DNA of 64,000 nucleotides, taken from assembly GCF_028807635.1 (NCBI RefSeq), contig NZ_JARBAX010000001.1, positions 4,637,501 through 4,701,500 on the forward strand, written 5' to 3'. Of the stretch, positions 1 to 11,798 are shown one piece after another. The notes under the pieces were generated by a model, which saw only the letters and a list, made by a program, of their open reading frames with translations, made no database searches and was not told the origin of the DNA. Origin of the DNA: Streptomyces spiramyceticus (GTDB lineage Bacteria > Actinomycetota > Actinomycetes > Streptomycetales > Streptomycetaceae). Position numbers and translations under genes: made by a program. How positions within the stretch are numbered: position 1 is the first letter of the stretch; each line of letters starts with the position of its first letter.

Positions 1-2
1 AC

Positions 3-233
3 CCGGCGACGCTGCCGGACCCGCTCCAGGACGGCGTCGTGGAGCGCGCGCGGGCCCTCGTACGGGCGGCGGCGGCACTGCGCGGGTGGCTGCTCGCGCC
101 CAGCGTGGAGGCCGACGAGGTGTACGACCCGTACGGTGCGCCCATCACGTTCTTCCGCTCGATCGGCGACGAGATCAACACGGCACTGGATCCGGTGGTC
201 ACGGCTCTCACGGGCGTCCCGGCCCACCACTGA
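3..233 (+). CDS. C-terminal end of a probable low-molecular-weight protein tyrosine phosphatase (partial)
   Basis: Only the last 76 codons lie in the window; the frame is open from the left edge. The tail contains a DPYGAP...FRSIGDEI stretch, which resembles the conserved DPYG(G/A)P and following amphipathic helix near the C-terminus of low-molecular-weight tyrosine phosphatases and arsenate reductases. The active-site CX5R loop would be outside the window and cannot be checked. The position directly upstream of a glyA-type gene on the same strand agrees with the remembered order in S. coelicolor (a tyrosine phosphatase before glyA and the wecA-like gene). The family call rests on one short motif plus synteny. 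Confidence 0.5.
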   Translation, partial: PATLPDPLQDGVVERARALVRAAAALRGWLLAPSVEADEVYDPYGAPITFFRSIGDEINTALDPVVTALTGVPAHH

Positions 234-350
234 CGACTTTCGGGCAGACGCGGGGCCGGGGGAAGAAAGACGCGTCGTACGCCGGGCGGGCCGGCAGGGG
301 GCGTCCTACATTGGAGGGGCCGCAAGTCCCTGCCAGGCCCGGAGCCAGCC

Positions 351-1625
351 ATGCCGGTCACCACCGCACCCGCAGCCACCGTTCAGCAGGCGCACACCGC
401 CCCCGGCCCCGACTTCGACGCGCTGCGCCGCAGCGACCCGGAGATCGCCGATGTCATCCTCGGCGAAATGGGCCGCGAGGCCACCGGGCTTCAGCTGATC
501 GCGGCCGAGAACTTCACCTCGCCCGCCGTCCTCGCCGCCCTCGGCTCCCCGCTGGCCAACAAGTACGCCGAGGGCTACCCGGGCGCCCGCCACCACGGCG
601 GCTGCGAGATCGTCGACGTCGCCGAGCGCATCGCGATCGACCGTGCCATGAGCCTGTTCGCCGCCGAGCACGCCAACGTCCAGCCGCACTCCGGCTCCGC
701 CGCGGTCCTCGCCGCGTACGCCGCCCTGCTGCGCCCGGGCGACACCGTGCTGGCGATGGGACTCCCGTACGGGGGACATCTCACCCATGGCTCCCCGGCC
801 AATTTCTCCGGCCGCTGGTTCGACTTCATCGGTTACGGCGTCGAACCGGACACCGGCATCATCGACTACGACCAGGTGCGCCTCCTGGCCCGTACGCACC
901 GCCCCCGAGCCATCGTCGTCGGCTCCATCGCCTACCCCAGGCACCCCGACTACGCGCTCTTCCGCGAGATCGCCGACGAGACCGGCGCCTACCTCATCGC
1001 CGACGCCGCCCATCCCATCGGCCTGGTCGCCGGGGGAGCGGCGCCCAGTCCCGTCCCGTACGCCGATGTCGTCTGCGCCACCACCCACAAGGTGCTGCGG
1101 GGCCCGCGCGGCGGCATGCTCCTGTGCGGCGCGGACCTCGCCGAGCGCATCGACCGTGCCGTGTTCCCCTTCACGCAGGGCGGCGCCCAGATGCACACGG
1201 TGGCCGCCAAGGCGGTCGCCTTCGGGGAGGCGGCGGCGCCCGCGTTCTCGACGTACGCCCATCAGGTGGTCACCAATGCCCGCGCACTCGCGGAGGGGCT
1301 CGCGGCCGAGGGCGTGGCCGTCACCACCGGCGGCACGGACACCCACCTGATCACCGCGGACACGGCTCCGCTGGGCCTGGACGGGCGTACGGCCCGTGGC
1401 CGTCTGGCGGCCGCCGGCATGGTGCTCGACACATGCGCTCTTCCGTACGGCGACGAGCGCGGGATCCGGCTCGGGACCGCGGCCGTCACCACGCAGGGAA
1501 TGGGCAAGGCCGAGATGGCGCGTATCGCGGAGCTCTTCTCGATGGCGCTGCGCGAGGACAGGAAAGCGCTGACGGAGGTACGGGAGCTGGCGGACGGGTT
1601 TCCGCCGTATCCAGCACGGGATTGA
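351..1625 (+). CDS. glyA: Serine hydroxymethyltransferase-type PLP enzyme
   Basis: This 424-residue protein matches the length of serine hydroxymethyltransferases, cytosolic PLP enzymes that interconvert serine and glycine and load one-carbon units onto tetrahydrofolate. Visible signatures are LIAAENFTS near residue 50, the HSGSAA segment near 113, the PLP-facing IADAAHPIGL around 217 and the Schiff-base motif TTHKVLRGPRGG with Lys247. Small departures from the commonest forms (LIASENF, DMAHIAG, THKTLRGPRGG) suggest a secondary SHMT paralogue rather than the housekeeping copy; streptomycetes usually carry two or three. The ATG at 351 follows a GGAG-type ribosome-binding site. The gene lies just upstream of the wecA-like gene and the ATP synthase operon. 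Confidence 0.9.
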   Translation: MPVTTAPAATVQQAHTAPGPDFDALRRSDPEIADVILGEMGREATGLQLIAAENFTSPAVLAALGSPLANKYAEGYPGARHHGGCEIVDVAERIAIDRAMSLFAAEHANVQPHSGSAAVLAAYAALLRPGDTVLAMGLPYGGHLTHGSPANFSGRWFDFIGYGVEPDTGIIDYDQVRLLARTHRPRAIVVGSIAYPRHPDYALFREIADETGAYLIADAAHPIGLVAGGAAPSPVPYADVVCATTHKVLRGPRGGMLLCGADLAERIDRAVFPFTQGGAQMHTVAAKAVAFGEAAAPAFSTYAHQVVTNARALAEGLAAEGVAVTTGGTDTHLITADTAPLGLDGRTARGRLAAAGMVLDTCALPYGDERGIRLGTAAVTTQGMGKAEMARIAELFSMALREDRKALTEVRELADGFPPYPARD

Positions 1626-1738
1626 ACGCGCCCGAGCGGGTCATGCAACCATCAGCCGGTACCCGTATGTCTTCGAGTGCGTGGCCGCAAAGCTAGGCTG
1701 TGGGGCTGAGATGGCCGGCGATACCTGTGGGGCAGCCC

Positions 1739-3067
1739 GTGCGTGAATATCTGCTGACGCTCTGCGTCACGGCGGCGGTGACATATCTGCTGACCGGACC
1801 GGTGCGGAAGTTCGCCATCGCGACCGGCGCGATGCCGGAGATCCGTGCCCGCGACGTACACCGGGAGCCGACTCCTCGGCTCGGTGGCATCGCGATGTTC
1901 GGCGGTCTGTGCGCCGGTCTGCTGGTCGCGGACCATCTGCGGAACCTGAACAGCGTCTTCGAGCTGTCGAACGAACCGCGTGCGCTGCTGTCCGGCGCCG
2001 CCGTGATCTGGCTCATCGGCGTACTGGACGACAAATTCGAGATCGACGCCCTGATCAAGCTGGGCGGCCAGTTCATCGCCGCAGGCGTCATGGTCATGCA
2101 GGGTCTGACGATCCTGTGGCTGCCCGTCCCGGGCATCGGCCCGGTCTCGGTGACCGCCTGGCAGGGCAATCTGCTCACTGTCGCGCTCGTCGTGATCACC
2201 ATCAACGCGGTGAACTTCGTGGACGGCCTCGACGGCCTCGCCGCGGGCATGGTCTGCATCGCCTCGGCGGCGTTCTTCATGTACGCGTACCGGATCTGGT
2301 ACGGGTACGGAATCGAGGAGGCCGCCCCCGCCACCCTCTTCGCCGCGATCCTGATGGGCATGTGCGTCGGCTTCCTGCCGCACAACATGCATCCGGCCAG
2401 AATCTTCATGGGCGACTCGGGGTCGATGCTCATCGGCCTGGTCCTGGCGGCCGGTGCGATCTCGGTCACGGGACAGGTCGACCCGGACGCGATGAAGCTG
2501 TTCGCGGGCGGCAAGCGCGAGGCCACGCACGCGATGCTGCCGGTCTTCATCCCGCTGCTGCTGCCGCTGACGATCATCGCAATCCCGGTCGCGGACCTGC
2601 TGCTGGCCATCGTGCGGCGTACCTGGCAGGGCAAGTCGCCGTTCGCCGCGGACCGCGGACACCTGCACCACCGACTGCTCGAAATCGGCCACTCGCACAG
2701 CCGGGCCGTGCTGATCATGTACTTCTGGTCGGCCCTGATCGCCTTCGGCGCCGTCGCCTACTCGGTGCACTCGGCGAGCATGTGGATCGTCCTGGGCATC
2801 GTCACGCTGAGCGCGGTCGGCCTGGTGCTCCTGCTGCTGCCGCGGTTCACGCCGCGCGCCCCGCGGTGGGCGGAGTCCTTCGTCCCGCCGCGTTACCGCA
2901 GGAGCCGTAGGGAGCTCTTTGCGGCGTCCACGGAGGCGGAAGCCGCTACGGATGAACCTGCTGAGCCGGAGGTGCGTACGCCCGTGCCTGCGGGCGTCAA
3001 CGGGGCGACCGCGATCGGTCCCCGTTCGCGGTTCCCCGAGCGGCGTAAGGCCGGAACGCACCGGTGA
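1739..3067 (+). CDS. wecA: Undecaprenyl-phosphate GlcNAc-1-phosphate transferase family (WecA/Rfe)
   Basis: A 442-residue polytopic membrane protein with hallmarks of the polyprenyl-phosphate sugar-1-phosphate transferase family: the early PTPRLGG motif, LIGVLDDKFEI (aspartate-rich Mg site), NAVNFVDGLDGLAAG, and ARIFMGDSGSM. These enzymes transfer a sugar-1-phosphate from a UDP-sugar to a lipid carrier on the cytoplasmic face, starting cell-wall polymer synthesis. About ten hydrophobic segments are visible, followed by a charged C-terminal tail. I chose GTG 1739, which has a GGGGCAG ribosome-binding site upstream and begins VREYLLTL; an in-frame GTG at 1700 would add 13 residues but lacks a convincing site. 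Actinobacteria commonly carry this gene just upstream of the atp operon. Confidence 0.88.
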   Translation: MREYLLTLCVTAAVTYLLTGPVRKFAIATGAMPEIRARDVHREPTPRLGGIAMFGGLCAGLLVADHLRNLNSVFELSNEPRALLSGAAVIWLIGVLDDKFEIDALIKLGGQFIAAGVMVMQGLTILWLPVPGIGPVSVTAWQGNLLTVALVVITINAVNFVDGLDGLAAGMVCIASAAFFMYAYRIWYGYGIEEAAPATLFAAILMGMCVGFLPHNMHPARIFMGDSGSMLIGLVLAAGAISVTGQVDPDAMKLFAGGKREATHAMLPVFIPLLLPLTIIAIPVADLLLAIVRRTWQGKSPFAADRGHLHHRLLEIGHSHSRAVLIMYFWSALIAFGAVAYSVHSASMWIVLGIVTLSAVGLVLLLLPRFTPRAPRWAESFVPPRYRRSRRELFAASTEAEAATDEPAEPEVRTPVPAGVNGATAIGPRSRFPERRKAGTHR

Positions 3068-3142
3068 CGATTTGCCGCGTCAGCCGCCAATAGCAGACAA
3101 AGGGTTGGCCTGTCGCGCACAGACGGGCGGGGTCACTCTCAT

Positions 3143-3160
3143 GTGTGACAGTCAGCACAC
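3143..3160. promoter_or_regulatory. Dyad in the 264-bp spacer before the ATP synthase operon
   Basis: GTGTG and CACAC half-sites are separated by 8 bp. The spacer between the wecA-like gene and atpI (3068-3331) contains no gene and is locally AT-richer around 3160-3200, as expected of a promoter zone for the atp operon. No confident -35/-10 pair was found. The dyad is only loosely similar to a CRP-type site. Confidence 0.25.
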
Positions 3161-3331
3161 TGCTTGGTAAAGACCTCATCAAATAGTTTGTGATACCGTT
3201 CACGAGACCCGGCGACAGAGCCGAAGGGCCGTAGTGCGACGGTCCTTTGGTCAGAGGTGACACCTCGGTCCCGGTCTTACGCTCGTCCATGACGACACCT
3301 ACTGCCCCCACCAGCAAGCGGAGCTGCCGCC

Positions 3332-3769
3332 ATGCCGTCCAACGACGTCCGGACTCTCCTCCAGACCGCCGTACCCACCGCTGCCGCCGGCGCGATCGCC
3401 GCCGTCGTCAGTGCCGTGGTCGCGGGCGGCAAGGGAGCGCTCGGTGCCGCCGTGGGGACGCTGGTTGTGATCCTCTTCATGGGCATCGGAGTCGTCGTAC
3501 TTCAGCGGACCGCGAGGTCGCTTCCGCAGCTGTTCCAGGCGATGGGGCTGATGCTCTACACCGCCCAACTGCTGCTGCTGTTCACCTTCGTGGCGCTGTT
3601 CAAGGACACCACTCTCTTCAATCCCAAGGCTTTTGCCATCACATTGGTCGCGACGACTCTTGTTTGGGTCGCCGCTCAGGCACGTGCGCACATGAAGGCG
3701 AAGACTCTTTACGTCGAACCGGAATCCTCTGAGGGTGAGAAGCCCAAGAATTCGGGGTCCTCGACGTGA
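3332..3769 (+). CDS. atpI: ATP synthase protein I
   Basis: A 145-residue membrane protein with four hydrophobic segments (roughly residues 13-33, 38-58, 72-92 and 100-118) and a polar C-terminal tail. AtpI proteins are encoded at the head of atp operons and are thought to help assemble the c-ring or support cation supply; they are not part of the catalytic complex. Identification rests on size, topology and position as first gene of a complete atp cluster. The ATG at 3332 follows a GGAG ribosome-binding site about 10 bases upstream. The 225-bp gap to atpB holds no gene and could contain a second promoter. Confidence 0.85.
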   Translation: MPSNDVRTLLQTAVPTAAAGAIAAVVSAVVAGGKGALGAAVGTLVVILFMGIGVVVLQRTARSLPQLFQAMGLMLYTAQLLLLFTFVALFKDTTLFNPKAFAITLVATTLVWVAAQARAHMKAKTLYVEPESSEGEKPKNSGSST

Positions 3770-3994
3770 AGAGTAGGGCCGGGATAAGGGCGCGTTCGGG
3801 ATCCTGCTATCGTCCGGTGCCAACTGCGGCACTGCGGGCGCGGGCATCCGAGCTGACGCCTGTTCCAACGCGAGGCTCAATGCCTGACAGCCGCCCCCAC
3901 ATCCGTTACACCAGTCCAGTGCCGAACCGCGGCCGCTTGCCGCGCCGACACAACGAGGTTGCCGTACCTATGCGCCACGCTGAAGGAGCCCGCG

Positions 3995-4813
3995 GTGAGT
4001 GCTGAACAGACGACGCTCGCCTTCGATTGGAGCTGCCGTGTCTTCGCCGACAACGGCTGCGGATTCCCGGCCCCGGGTCTGCACTCCTTTCTCTTCAAGC
4101 CGATGTTCACCATCGGTGGCTACGAGTTCAACAAGCCGATGCTGCTGGCGCTTCTCTCCACCGTCGTGGTGATCGGCTTCTTCTGGGCGGCGTTCAGTAA
4201 GCCCAAGCTCGTGCCGGGCAAGATTCAGATGATGGGCGAGGCGGGCTACGACTTCGTACGCCGCGGCATCGTCTACGAGGTCCTGGGCAAGAAGGACGGC
4301 GAGAAGTATGTGCCGCTGATGGTGGCGCTGTTCTTCTTCATCTGGATCATCAACATCTGGTCGGTCGTCCCGCTCATGCAGTTCCCGGTGAGCTCGGTCA
4401 TCGCCTTCCCGGCCGCCCTGGCGCTTCTGGTCTACCTGATCTGGCTGCCGCTGACGTTCAAGACCCACGGATTTGTCGGCGGTCTGAAGAATGTCACCGG
4501 TTACGACAAGTCGCTCGGCCCGGTGCTGCCGCTCGTCATGGTCATCGAGTTCTTCTCGAACGTGATTGTCCGGCCGTTCACGCACATGGTCCGACTGTTC
4601 GCGAACATGTTCGCCGGACACCTGCTGCTGGTGATGTTCACCGTCTCCAGCTGGTACCTGCTGAACAGCTGGCTCATCCCGGCCGCCGGCGTCTCGTTCG
4701 TCATGACCGCGGCCATGATCGTCTTCGAGCTCTTCGTCCAGCTGATTCAGGCGTACGTCTTCGTACTCCTGGCCTGCACTTACATCCAGGGCGCGCTCGC
4801 CAAGCACCACTGA
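3995..4813 (+). CDS. atpB: F1Fo ATP synthase subunit a
   Basis: The 272-residue subunit a forms the proton half-channels of the Fo motor in the cytoplasmic membrane. It shows the actinobacterial N-terminal CGFPAPGLHSF segment, several transmembrane helices and the family motif RPFTHMVRLFANMFAGH, whose Arg in MVRLF is the conserved arginine facing the c-ring. GTG 3995 is preceded by AAGGAG at a 6-7 base spacing and gives the expected N-terminus; a TTG further upstream (3959) would add an unsupported 12 residues. It is followed after 75 bp by atpE. Confidence 0.95.
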   Translation: MSAEQTTLAFDWSCRVFADNGCGFPAPGLHSFLFKPMFTIGGYEFNKPMLLALLSTVVVIGFFWAAFSKPKLVPGKIQMMGEAGYDFVRRGIVYEVLGKKDGEKYVPLMVALFFFIWIINIWSVVPLMQFPVSSVIAFPAALALLVYLIWLPLTFKTHGFVGGLKNVTGYDKSLGPVLPLVMVIEFFSNVIVRPFTHMVRLFANMFAGHLLLVMFTVSSWYLLNSWLIPAAGVSFVMTAAMIVFELFVQLIQAYVFVLLACTYIQGALAKHH

Positions 4814-5137
<324 letters not shown>

Positions 5138-5178
5138 CGTTCCCAGACGAACAGCTCTTTTCGACGAAAGGCATTGAT

Positions 5179-5721
5179 GTGAACGCGCTGGTATTGGCGT
5201 CGACCGAGGAGCAGAACCCCCTCGTCCCGCCCGGTCCAGAGTTCCTCGTCGGGCTGCTCGCCTTCGGCATCGTCTTCTACTTCCTCTACACGAAGCTCAT
5301 CCCGAACATCAACAAAGTTCTGGTAGAGCGTCGTGAGGCGATCGAGGGCGGTATCGAGAAGGCGGATGCAGCTCAGTCCGAGGCCCAGAGCGTGCTGGAG
5401 CAGTACAAGGCCCAGCTCGCCGAGGCACGCCACGAGGCCGCCCGCCTGCGCCAGGAGGCGCTTGAGCAGGGCACTGCGCTGAGGGAAGAACTCCGCGCCG
5501 AGGGTCAGCGCCAGCGCGAGGAAATCATCGCTGCCGGCCACACCCAGCTCGAGGCGGACCGTAAGCAGGCCGCACACTCGCTGCGCCAGGACGTGGGCAA
5601 GCTCGCCACCGAACTGGCCGGCAAGCTCGTCGGCGAGTCCCTCGAGGACCACGCCCGGCAGAGCCGCACCATCGACCGTTTCCTCGGCGAGCTCGAGGAG
5701 AAGGCCGAGGCTGCGCGATGA
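5179..5721 (+). CDS. atpF: F1Fo ATP synthase subunit b
   Basis: This 180-residue subunit b has a single N-terminal membrane helix (about residues 22-40, following NPLVPPGPEF) and a long charged coiled coil rich in Glu, Arg and Gln that forms the peripheral stalk. The family-typical RREAIEGGIEKADAAQ stretch is present. GTG 5179 follows a GAAAGG ribosome-binding site. The stop overlaps the ATG of atpH by four bases, so the two stalk subunits are probably translationally coupled. Confidence 0.94.
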   Translation: MNALVLASTEEQNPLVPPGPEFLVGLLAFGIVFYFLYTKLIPNINKVLVERREAIEGGIEKADAAQSEAQSVLEQYKAQLAEARHEAARLRQEALEQGTALREELRAEGQRQREEIIAAGHTQLEADRKQAAHSLRQDVGKLATELAGKLVGESLEDHARQSRTIDRFLGELEEKAEAAR

Positions 5722-6533
5722 ACGGAGCGAGCCGCGAGGCACTGGCCGCCGCACGCGAGCGTCTCGACGCGCTGACCGACAACACGTCGGTCGACGCGGC
5801 GAAGCTCGCGGGCGAGCTGGCCGCCGTCACCGCGCTGCTCGACCGCGAGGTGTCGCTGCGCCGGGTCCTGACGGACCCGTCGCAGGCCGGTGAGGCCAAG
5901 GCCGGACTGGCCGCGCGAGTACTGAGCGGTCAGGTGGGCGGCGAGACCGCCGACCTGGTCTCCGGCATGGTCCGCGCCCGCTGGTCGCGCTCGCGTGACC
6001 TGGTCGACGCGATCGAGGTACTGGCGGACACCGCCGACCTCACCGCGGCGCAGCAGGCAGGCGCGCTCGACGACGTGGAGGACGAGGTGTTCCGGTTCGG
6101 CCGGATCGTCTCTTCCAGCACCGAGCTGCGGGCGGCGCTGACCGACCGGGTGGCCACGGCCGCCGCCAAGGGTGAGCTGCTCCGCAGCCTGCTCGGCGGC
6201 AAAGCCCACGCTGTGACGGAGCGCATCATCGTGCGTCTCGTGACTCAGCCTCGTGGACGTAGCCTGGAGGCGGGACTCGAGTCCATCTCCAAGGTCGCCG
6301 CGGAGCGCCGGGACCGCATGGTCGCGGTGGTCACGTCGGCGGTGCCGCTGACCGACCAGCAGAAGCAGCGTCTCGGCGGAGCACTGGCGAAGCTGTACGG
6401 GCGCCAGATGCACCTCAACCTCGACGTGGACCCCGAGGTCCTCGGCGGGATCCAGGTGCGCGTCGGCGACGAGGTCATCAACGGGACCATCGCGGAGCGC
6501 CTCGAAGAGGCAACCCGCCGCATGGCCGGCTGA
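5718..6533 (+). CDS. atpH: F1Fo ATP synthase subunit delta
   Basis: At 271 residues this is the longer actinobacterial form of delta, the subunit joining the peripheral stalk to the top of F1. The C-terminal third carries the conserved delta/OSCP pattern ([23 protein letters not shown] and the [15 protein letters not shown] ending). The N-terminal part is helical and charged. Its ATG overlaps the atpF stop. The gap to atpA is 130 bp. Confidence 0.93.
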   Translation: MNGASREALAAARERLDALTDNTSVDAAKLAGELAAVTALLDREVSLRRVLTDPSQAGEAKAGLAARVLSGQVGGETADLVSGMVRARWSRSRDLVDAIEVLADTADLTAAQQAGALDDVEDEVFRFGRIVSSSTELRAALTDRVATAAAKGELLRSLLGGKAHAVTERIIVRLVTQPRGRSLEAGLESISKVAAERRDRMVAVVTSAVPLTDQQKQRLGGALAKLYGRQMHLNLDVDPEVLGGIQVRVGDEVINGTIAERLEEATRRMAG

Positions 6534-6663
6534 TCAGCCACCAACTGAACAAGCATCACCGGCGGCCCGGTTGGGCCGTGCAGAGATTTGCAGAAGATTC
6601 CTGGGGGTCGGCCCCCAGACCCCCCAAGAACTTCGGGCCCAACAAGGAGAGCAGGGAACCCAG

Positions 6664-8259
6664 ATGGCGGAGCTCACGATCCGGCCGGAGGAGATCCGGG
6701 ACGCGCTGGAGAACTTTGTCCAGTCGTACCAGCCGGACGCGGCCTCGCGCGAGGAGGTCGGAACGGTAAGCGTTGCCGGCGACGGCATCGCGAAGGTCGA
6801 GGGTCTTCCCTCGGCCATGGCGAACGAGCTGCTGAAGTTCGAGGACGGCACCCTCGGTCTCGCCCTCAACCTTGAGGAGCGGGAGATCGGTGCGATCGTC
6901 CTCGGCGAGTTCAGCGGTATCGAGGAGGGCCAGCCGGTGCAGCGCACCGGTGAGGTGCTCTCCGTCGGCGTCGGCGAGGGTTACCTCGGCCGCGTCGTCG
7001 ACCCGCTCGGCAACCCGATCGACGGTCTCGGCGAGATCGCGACCGAAAGCCGTCGCGCCCTCGAGCTGCAGGCCCCCGGCGTCATGGTCCGTAAGTCGGT
7101 CCACGAGCCGATGCAGACCGGCTACAAGGCCGTCGACGCGATGGTGCCGATCGGCCGTGGCCAGCGTCAGCTGATCATTGGTGACCGTCAGACCGGCAAG
7201 ACCGCTCTGGCCGTCGACACGATCATCAACCAGCGCGACAACTGGCGCTCCGGCGACGTGAACAAGCAGGTTCGCTGCATCTACGTCGCCATCGGCCAGA
7301 AGGGCTCCACCATCGCGTCTGTGCGCGGTGCGCTGGAGGAGGCGGGCGCGCTCGAGTACACGACGATCGTCGCCGCCCCCGCGTCCGACCCGGCCGGCTT
7401 CAAGTACCTTGCGCCGTACACCGGTTCGGCCATCGGCCAGCACTGGATGTACGCCGGCAAGCACGTCCTGATCATCTTCGACGACCTGTCGAAGCAGGCC
7501 GACGCCTACCGCTCCGTGTCGCTGCTGCTGCGCCGTCCGCCGGGCCGCGAGGCCTACCCGGGCGACGTCTTCTACCTGCACTCGCGTCTGCTGGAGCGCT
7601 GCGCGAAGCTCTCCGACGACATGGGCGCCGGTTCGATGACCGGTCTTCCGATCGTCGAGACCAGGGCGAACGACGTGTCGGCGTTCATCCCGACCAACGT
7701 CATCTCCATCACCGACGGCCAGTGCTTCCTGGAGTCCGACCTGTTCAACGCGGGCCAGCGCCCGGCGCTGAACGTCGGTATCTCGGTCTCGCGTGTCGGT
7801 GGCTCCGCCCAGCACAAGGCCATGAAGCAGGTCTCCGGCCGTCTTCGCGTGGACCTCGCCCAGTACCGCGAGCTGGAGGCGTTCGCCGCCTTCGGTTCCG
7901 ACCTGGACGCGGCCTCCAAGGCGTCGCTGGAGCGCGGTAAGCGCATGGTCGAGCTGCTGAAGCAGCCGCAGTACGCGCCGTTCCCGGTCGAGGAGCAGGT
8001 TGTCTCCGTCTGGGCCGGCACCACCGGCAAGATGGACGACGTACCGGTCGAGGACATCCGTCGCTTCGAGGCCGAGCTGCTGGAGTACCTGCGCCGCGAG
8101 CGCAAGGACCTCCTCACCTCGATCGCCGAGGGCGGCAAGATGTCGGACGACACGCTGCAGTCCATCGCCGACGCCATCACGGCCTTCAAGCGGCAGTTCG
8201 AGACCTCCGACGGCAAGCTTCTGGGCGAGGACGCCCCGGCCGTCAACGTCTCCAAGTGA
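6664..8259 (+). CDS. atpA: F1Fo ATP synthase subunit alpha
   Basis: The 531-residue alpha subunit provides the non-catalytic nucleotide sites of F1. The Walker A motif GDRQTGKT and the family signature [17 protein letters not shown] are both present. ATG 6664 ([15 protein letters not shown]) follows an AAGGAGAGC ribosome-binding site; an in-frame start at 6571 would add 31 residues with no counterpart in the family. The 20-bp gap to atpG indicates one transcript. Confidence 0.97.
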   Translation: MAELTIRPEEIRDALENFVQSYQPDAASREEVGTVSVAGDGIAKVEGLPSAMANELLKFEDGTLGLALNLEEREIGAIVLGEFSGIEEGQPVQRTGEVLSVGVGEGYLGRVVDPLGNPIDGLGEIATESRRALELQAPGVMVRKSVHEPMQTGYKAVDAMVPIGRGQRQLIIGDRQTGKTALAVDTIINQRDNWRSGDVNKQVRCIYVAIGQKGSTIASVRGALEEAGALEYTTIVAAPASDPAGFKYLAPYTGSAIGQHWMYAGKHVLIIFDDLSKQADAYRSVSLLLRRPPGREAYPGDVFYLHSRLLERCAKLSDDMGAGSMTGLPIVETRANDVSAFIPTNVISITDGQCFLESDLFNAGQRPALNVGISVSRVGGSAQHKAMKQVSGRLRVDLAQYRELEAFAAFGSDLDAASKASLERGKRMVELLKQPQYAPFPVEEQVVSVWAGTTGKMDDVPVEDIRRFEAELLEYLRRERKDLLTSIAEGGKMSDDTLQSIADAITAFKRQFETSDGKLLGEDAPAVNVSK

Positions 8260-8279
8260 CGACGGAAGGGACCTGACTC

Positions 8280-10639
<2,360 letters not shown>

Positions 10640-10646
10640 ATCGTGT

Positions 10647-10664
10647 GAGTCACTCACGTGACTC
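10647..10664 (+). other. Hairpin 1 between atpD and atpC
   Basis: Seven-base arms GAGTCAC (10647-10653) and GTGACTC (10658-10664) enclose a 4-base loop just after the atpD stop. It is not followed by a T-run. Together with hairpin 2 it may stabilise the 3' end of the upstream message or reduce read-through into atpC. Confidence 0.5.
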
Positions 10665-10677
10665 AGATGACTCGTGG

Positions 10678-10706
10678 GAGAGGGGCGGGTACGTCCCGCC
10701 CCTCTC
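10678..10706 (+). other. Strong GC hairpin 2 between atpD and atpC
   Basis: A perfect 12-bp stem, GAGAGGGGCGGG at 10678-10689 and its complement at 10695-10706, encloses a 5-base loop. No U-tract follows, so full rho-independent termination is not expected; attenuation or transcript processing that lowers epsilon output relative to the other F1 subunits is an inference. Confidence 0.6.
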
Positions 10707-10771
10707 CGTACGCCCCCTAGAATTGACCCAACACCCGGCTCAACCGCCGGGTGGTGACCCGAGGAGCCACC

Positions 10772-11146
10772 TTGGCTGCTGAGCTGCACGTCGAGCTGGT
10801 CGCGGCGGACCGTAATGTCTGGTCCGGCGAGGCCTCCCTGGTCGTCGCGCGCACCACGTCCGGCGACATCGGCGTCATGCCCGGTCACCAGCCGCTGCTG
10901 GGTGTGCTGGAGTCGGGCCCGGTGACGATCCGTACGAGCGACGGCGGCACTGTCGTCGCCGCTGTGCACGGCGGGTTCATCTCGTTCGCCGACAACAAGC
11001 TGTCTCTGCTCGCAGAGATCGCCGAGCTGGCGGAAGAGATCGACCCGGCGCGTGCCGAGCGGGCGCTGGAGCGGGCGAAGGCGGAGGCGGATGCCGCTGC
11101 CGAGCGCCGCGCCGCCGTCCGACTGCGCGCGGTTGCGGGACACTGA
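10772..11146 (+). CDS. atpC: F1Fo ATP synthase subunit epsilon
   Basis: The 124-residue epsilon subunit has an N-terminal beta-sandwich (AELHVELVAADRNVWSGEA, the GDIGVMPGHQPLLGVL signature) and a C-terminal helical region rich in Ala and Glu that can inhibit rotation. I chose TTG 10772 because GAGGAG lies 5 bases upstream and the protein then begins MAAELHV; the in-frame upstream GTG at 10751 has no good ribosome-binding site. A strong terminator follows. Confidence 0.94.
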   Translation: MAAELHVELVAADRNVWSGEASLVVARTTSGDIGVMPGHQPLLGVLESGPVTIRTSDGGTVVAAVHGGFISFADNKLSLLAEIAELAEEIDPARAERALERAKAEADAAAERRAAVRLRAVAGH

Positions 11147-11167
11147 GTCCCGCGCCGAGAGATTTGA

Positions 11168-11213
11168 CTCAGCCGCGGCCCGTACTGGTACTCCAGGACG
11201 GGCCGCGGCTGAG
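11168..11213 (+). terminator. Terminator of the atp operon
   Basis: A perfect 16-bp GC-rich stem (11168-11183 paired with 11198-11213) has a 14-base loop that itself contains CTGG/CCAG complementarity. It begins 22 bp after the atpC stop. It lacks a T-tract, which is common for Streptomyces terminators. Confidence 0.8.
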
Positions 11214-11275
11214 GCGATACAGCTGAATTTCTGTTCTCTTTACTGGTACTGGATGACGCGAGGAGGTCGGTGGAG

Positions 11276-11722
11276 ATGTTCCTCGCTCTGCTCGTGAGCG
11301 GCTCGGTAGTCGCGCTGGTACTGGTGGGACTCTTTGTCTTCGGACTGCGCCGACGGCTGATCCAGCGCTCCGGCGGCACCTTCGACTGCAGTCTGCGCTG
11401 GAACACCCCCGAGGAGTCCGACACGTCGGGCAAGGGCTGGGTGTACGGCGTCGCCCGCTACAGCGGGGACCGCATCGAGTGGTTCCGCGTCTTCTCGTAC
11501 GCCCCGCGCCCGCGCCGCGTGCTGGAGCGCTCGGCGATCGAGGTGCTGTCGCGCCGCCACCCCGAGGGCGAGGAGGAGCTGGCGCTTCTCTCCGACGCGA
11601 TCATCCTCGGCTGTGTGCACCGGGGGATCCGGCTGGAGCTGGCGATGAGCGAGGACGCGCTGACCGGTTTCCTCGCCTGGCTGGAGGCGGCGCCTCCGGG
11701 GCAGAGAGTCAACGTCGCATAG
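11276..11722 (+). CDS. DUF2550 family membrane-anchored protein
   Basis: A 148-residue protein with one N-terminal transmembrane segment (residues 2-25, ending FVFGLRRRL) and a cytoplasmic domain containing GGTFDCSLRW, GKGWVYGVARY, RIEWFRVFSYAPRPRR and a C-terminal LAMSEDALTGFLAWLEAAPPGQRVNVA. It matches the DUF2550 protein that follows atpC in actinobacteria; no function is known to me. ATG 11276 lies 9 bases after AGGAGG. A GTG two codons upstream (11270) is too close to the site. It sits after the atp terminator and so probably has its own promoter. Confidence 0.85.
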   Translation: MFLALLVSGSVVALVLVGLFVFGLRRRLIQRSGGTFDCSLRWNTPEESDTSGKGWVYGVARYSGDRIEWFRVFSYAPRPRRVLERSAIEVLSRRHPEGEEELALLSDAIILGCVHRGIRLELAMSEDALTGFLAWLEAAPPGQRVNVA

Positions 11723-11733
11723 AGCACAGAAAG

Positions 11734-11775
11734 AGCCGGGGGGACAGGTCGCAACCTGTCCCCCCGGCTTTTTCA
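11734..11775. terminator. Bidirectional terminator between the DUF2550 gene and chiC
   Basis: A perfect 16-bp stem, 11734-11749 with 11754-11769, has a 4-base loop and is followed by TTTTT on the plus strand and AAAG/CTTTC on the other side. It lies between two convergent genes and can serve both. Confidence 0.88.
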
Positions 11776-11798
11776 GGCCTTTTTGCTTCAGACCGTTT

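Noticed and set aside
86..1696. Plus-strand 536-codon frame overlapping glyA
   Set aside because: Out-of-frame shadow of glyA with Arg/Pro/His-rich content.
3143..3160. CRP-like site before the atp operon as a firm call
   Set aside because: Half-sites are separated by 8 bp rather than the 6 bp expected for a GTG-N6-CAC Crp site, so only a low-confidence dyad is listed.
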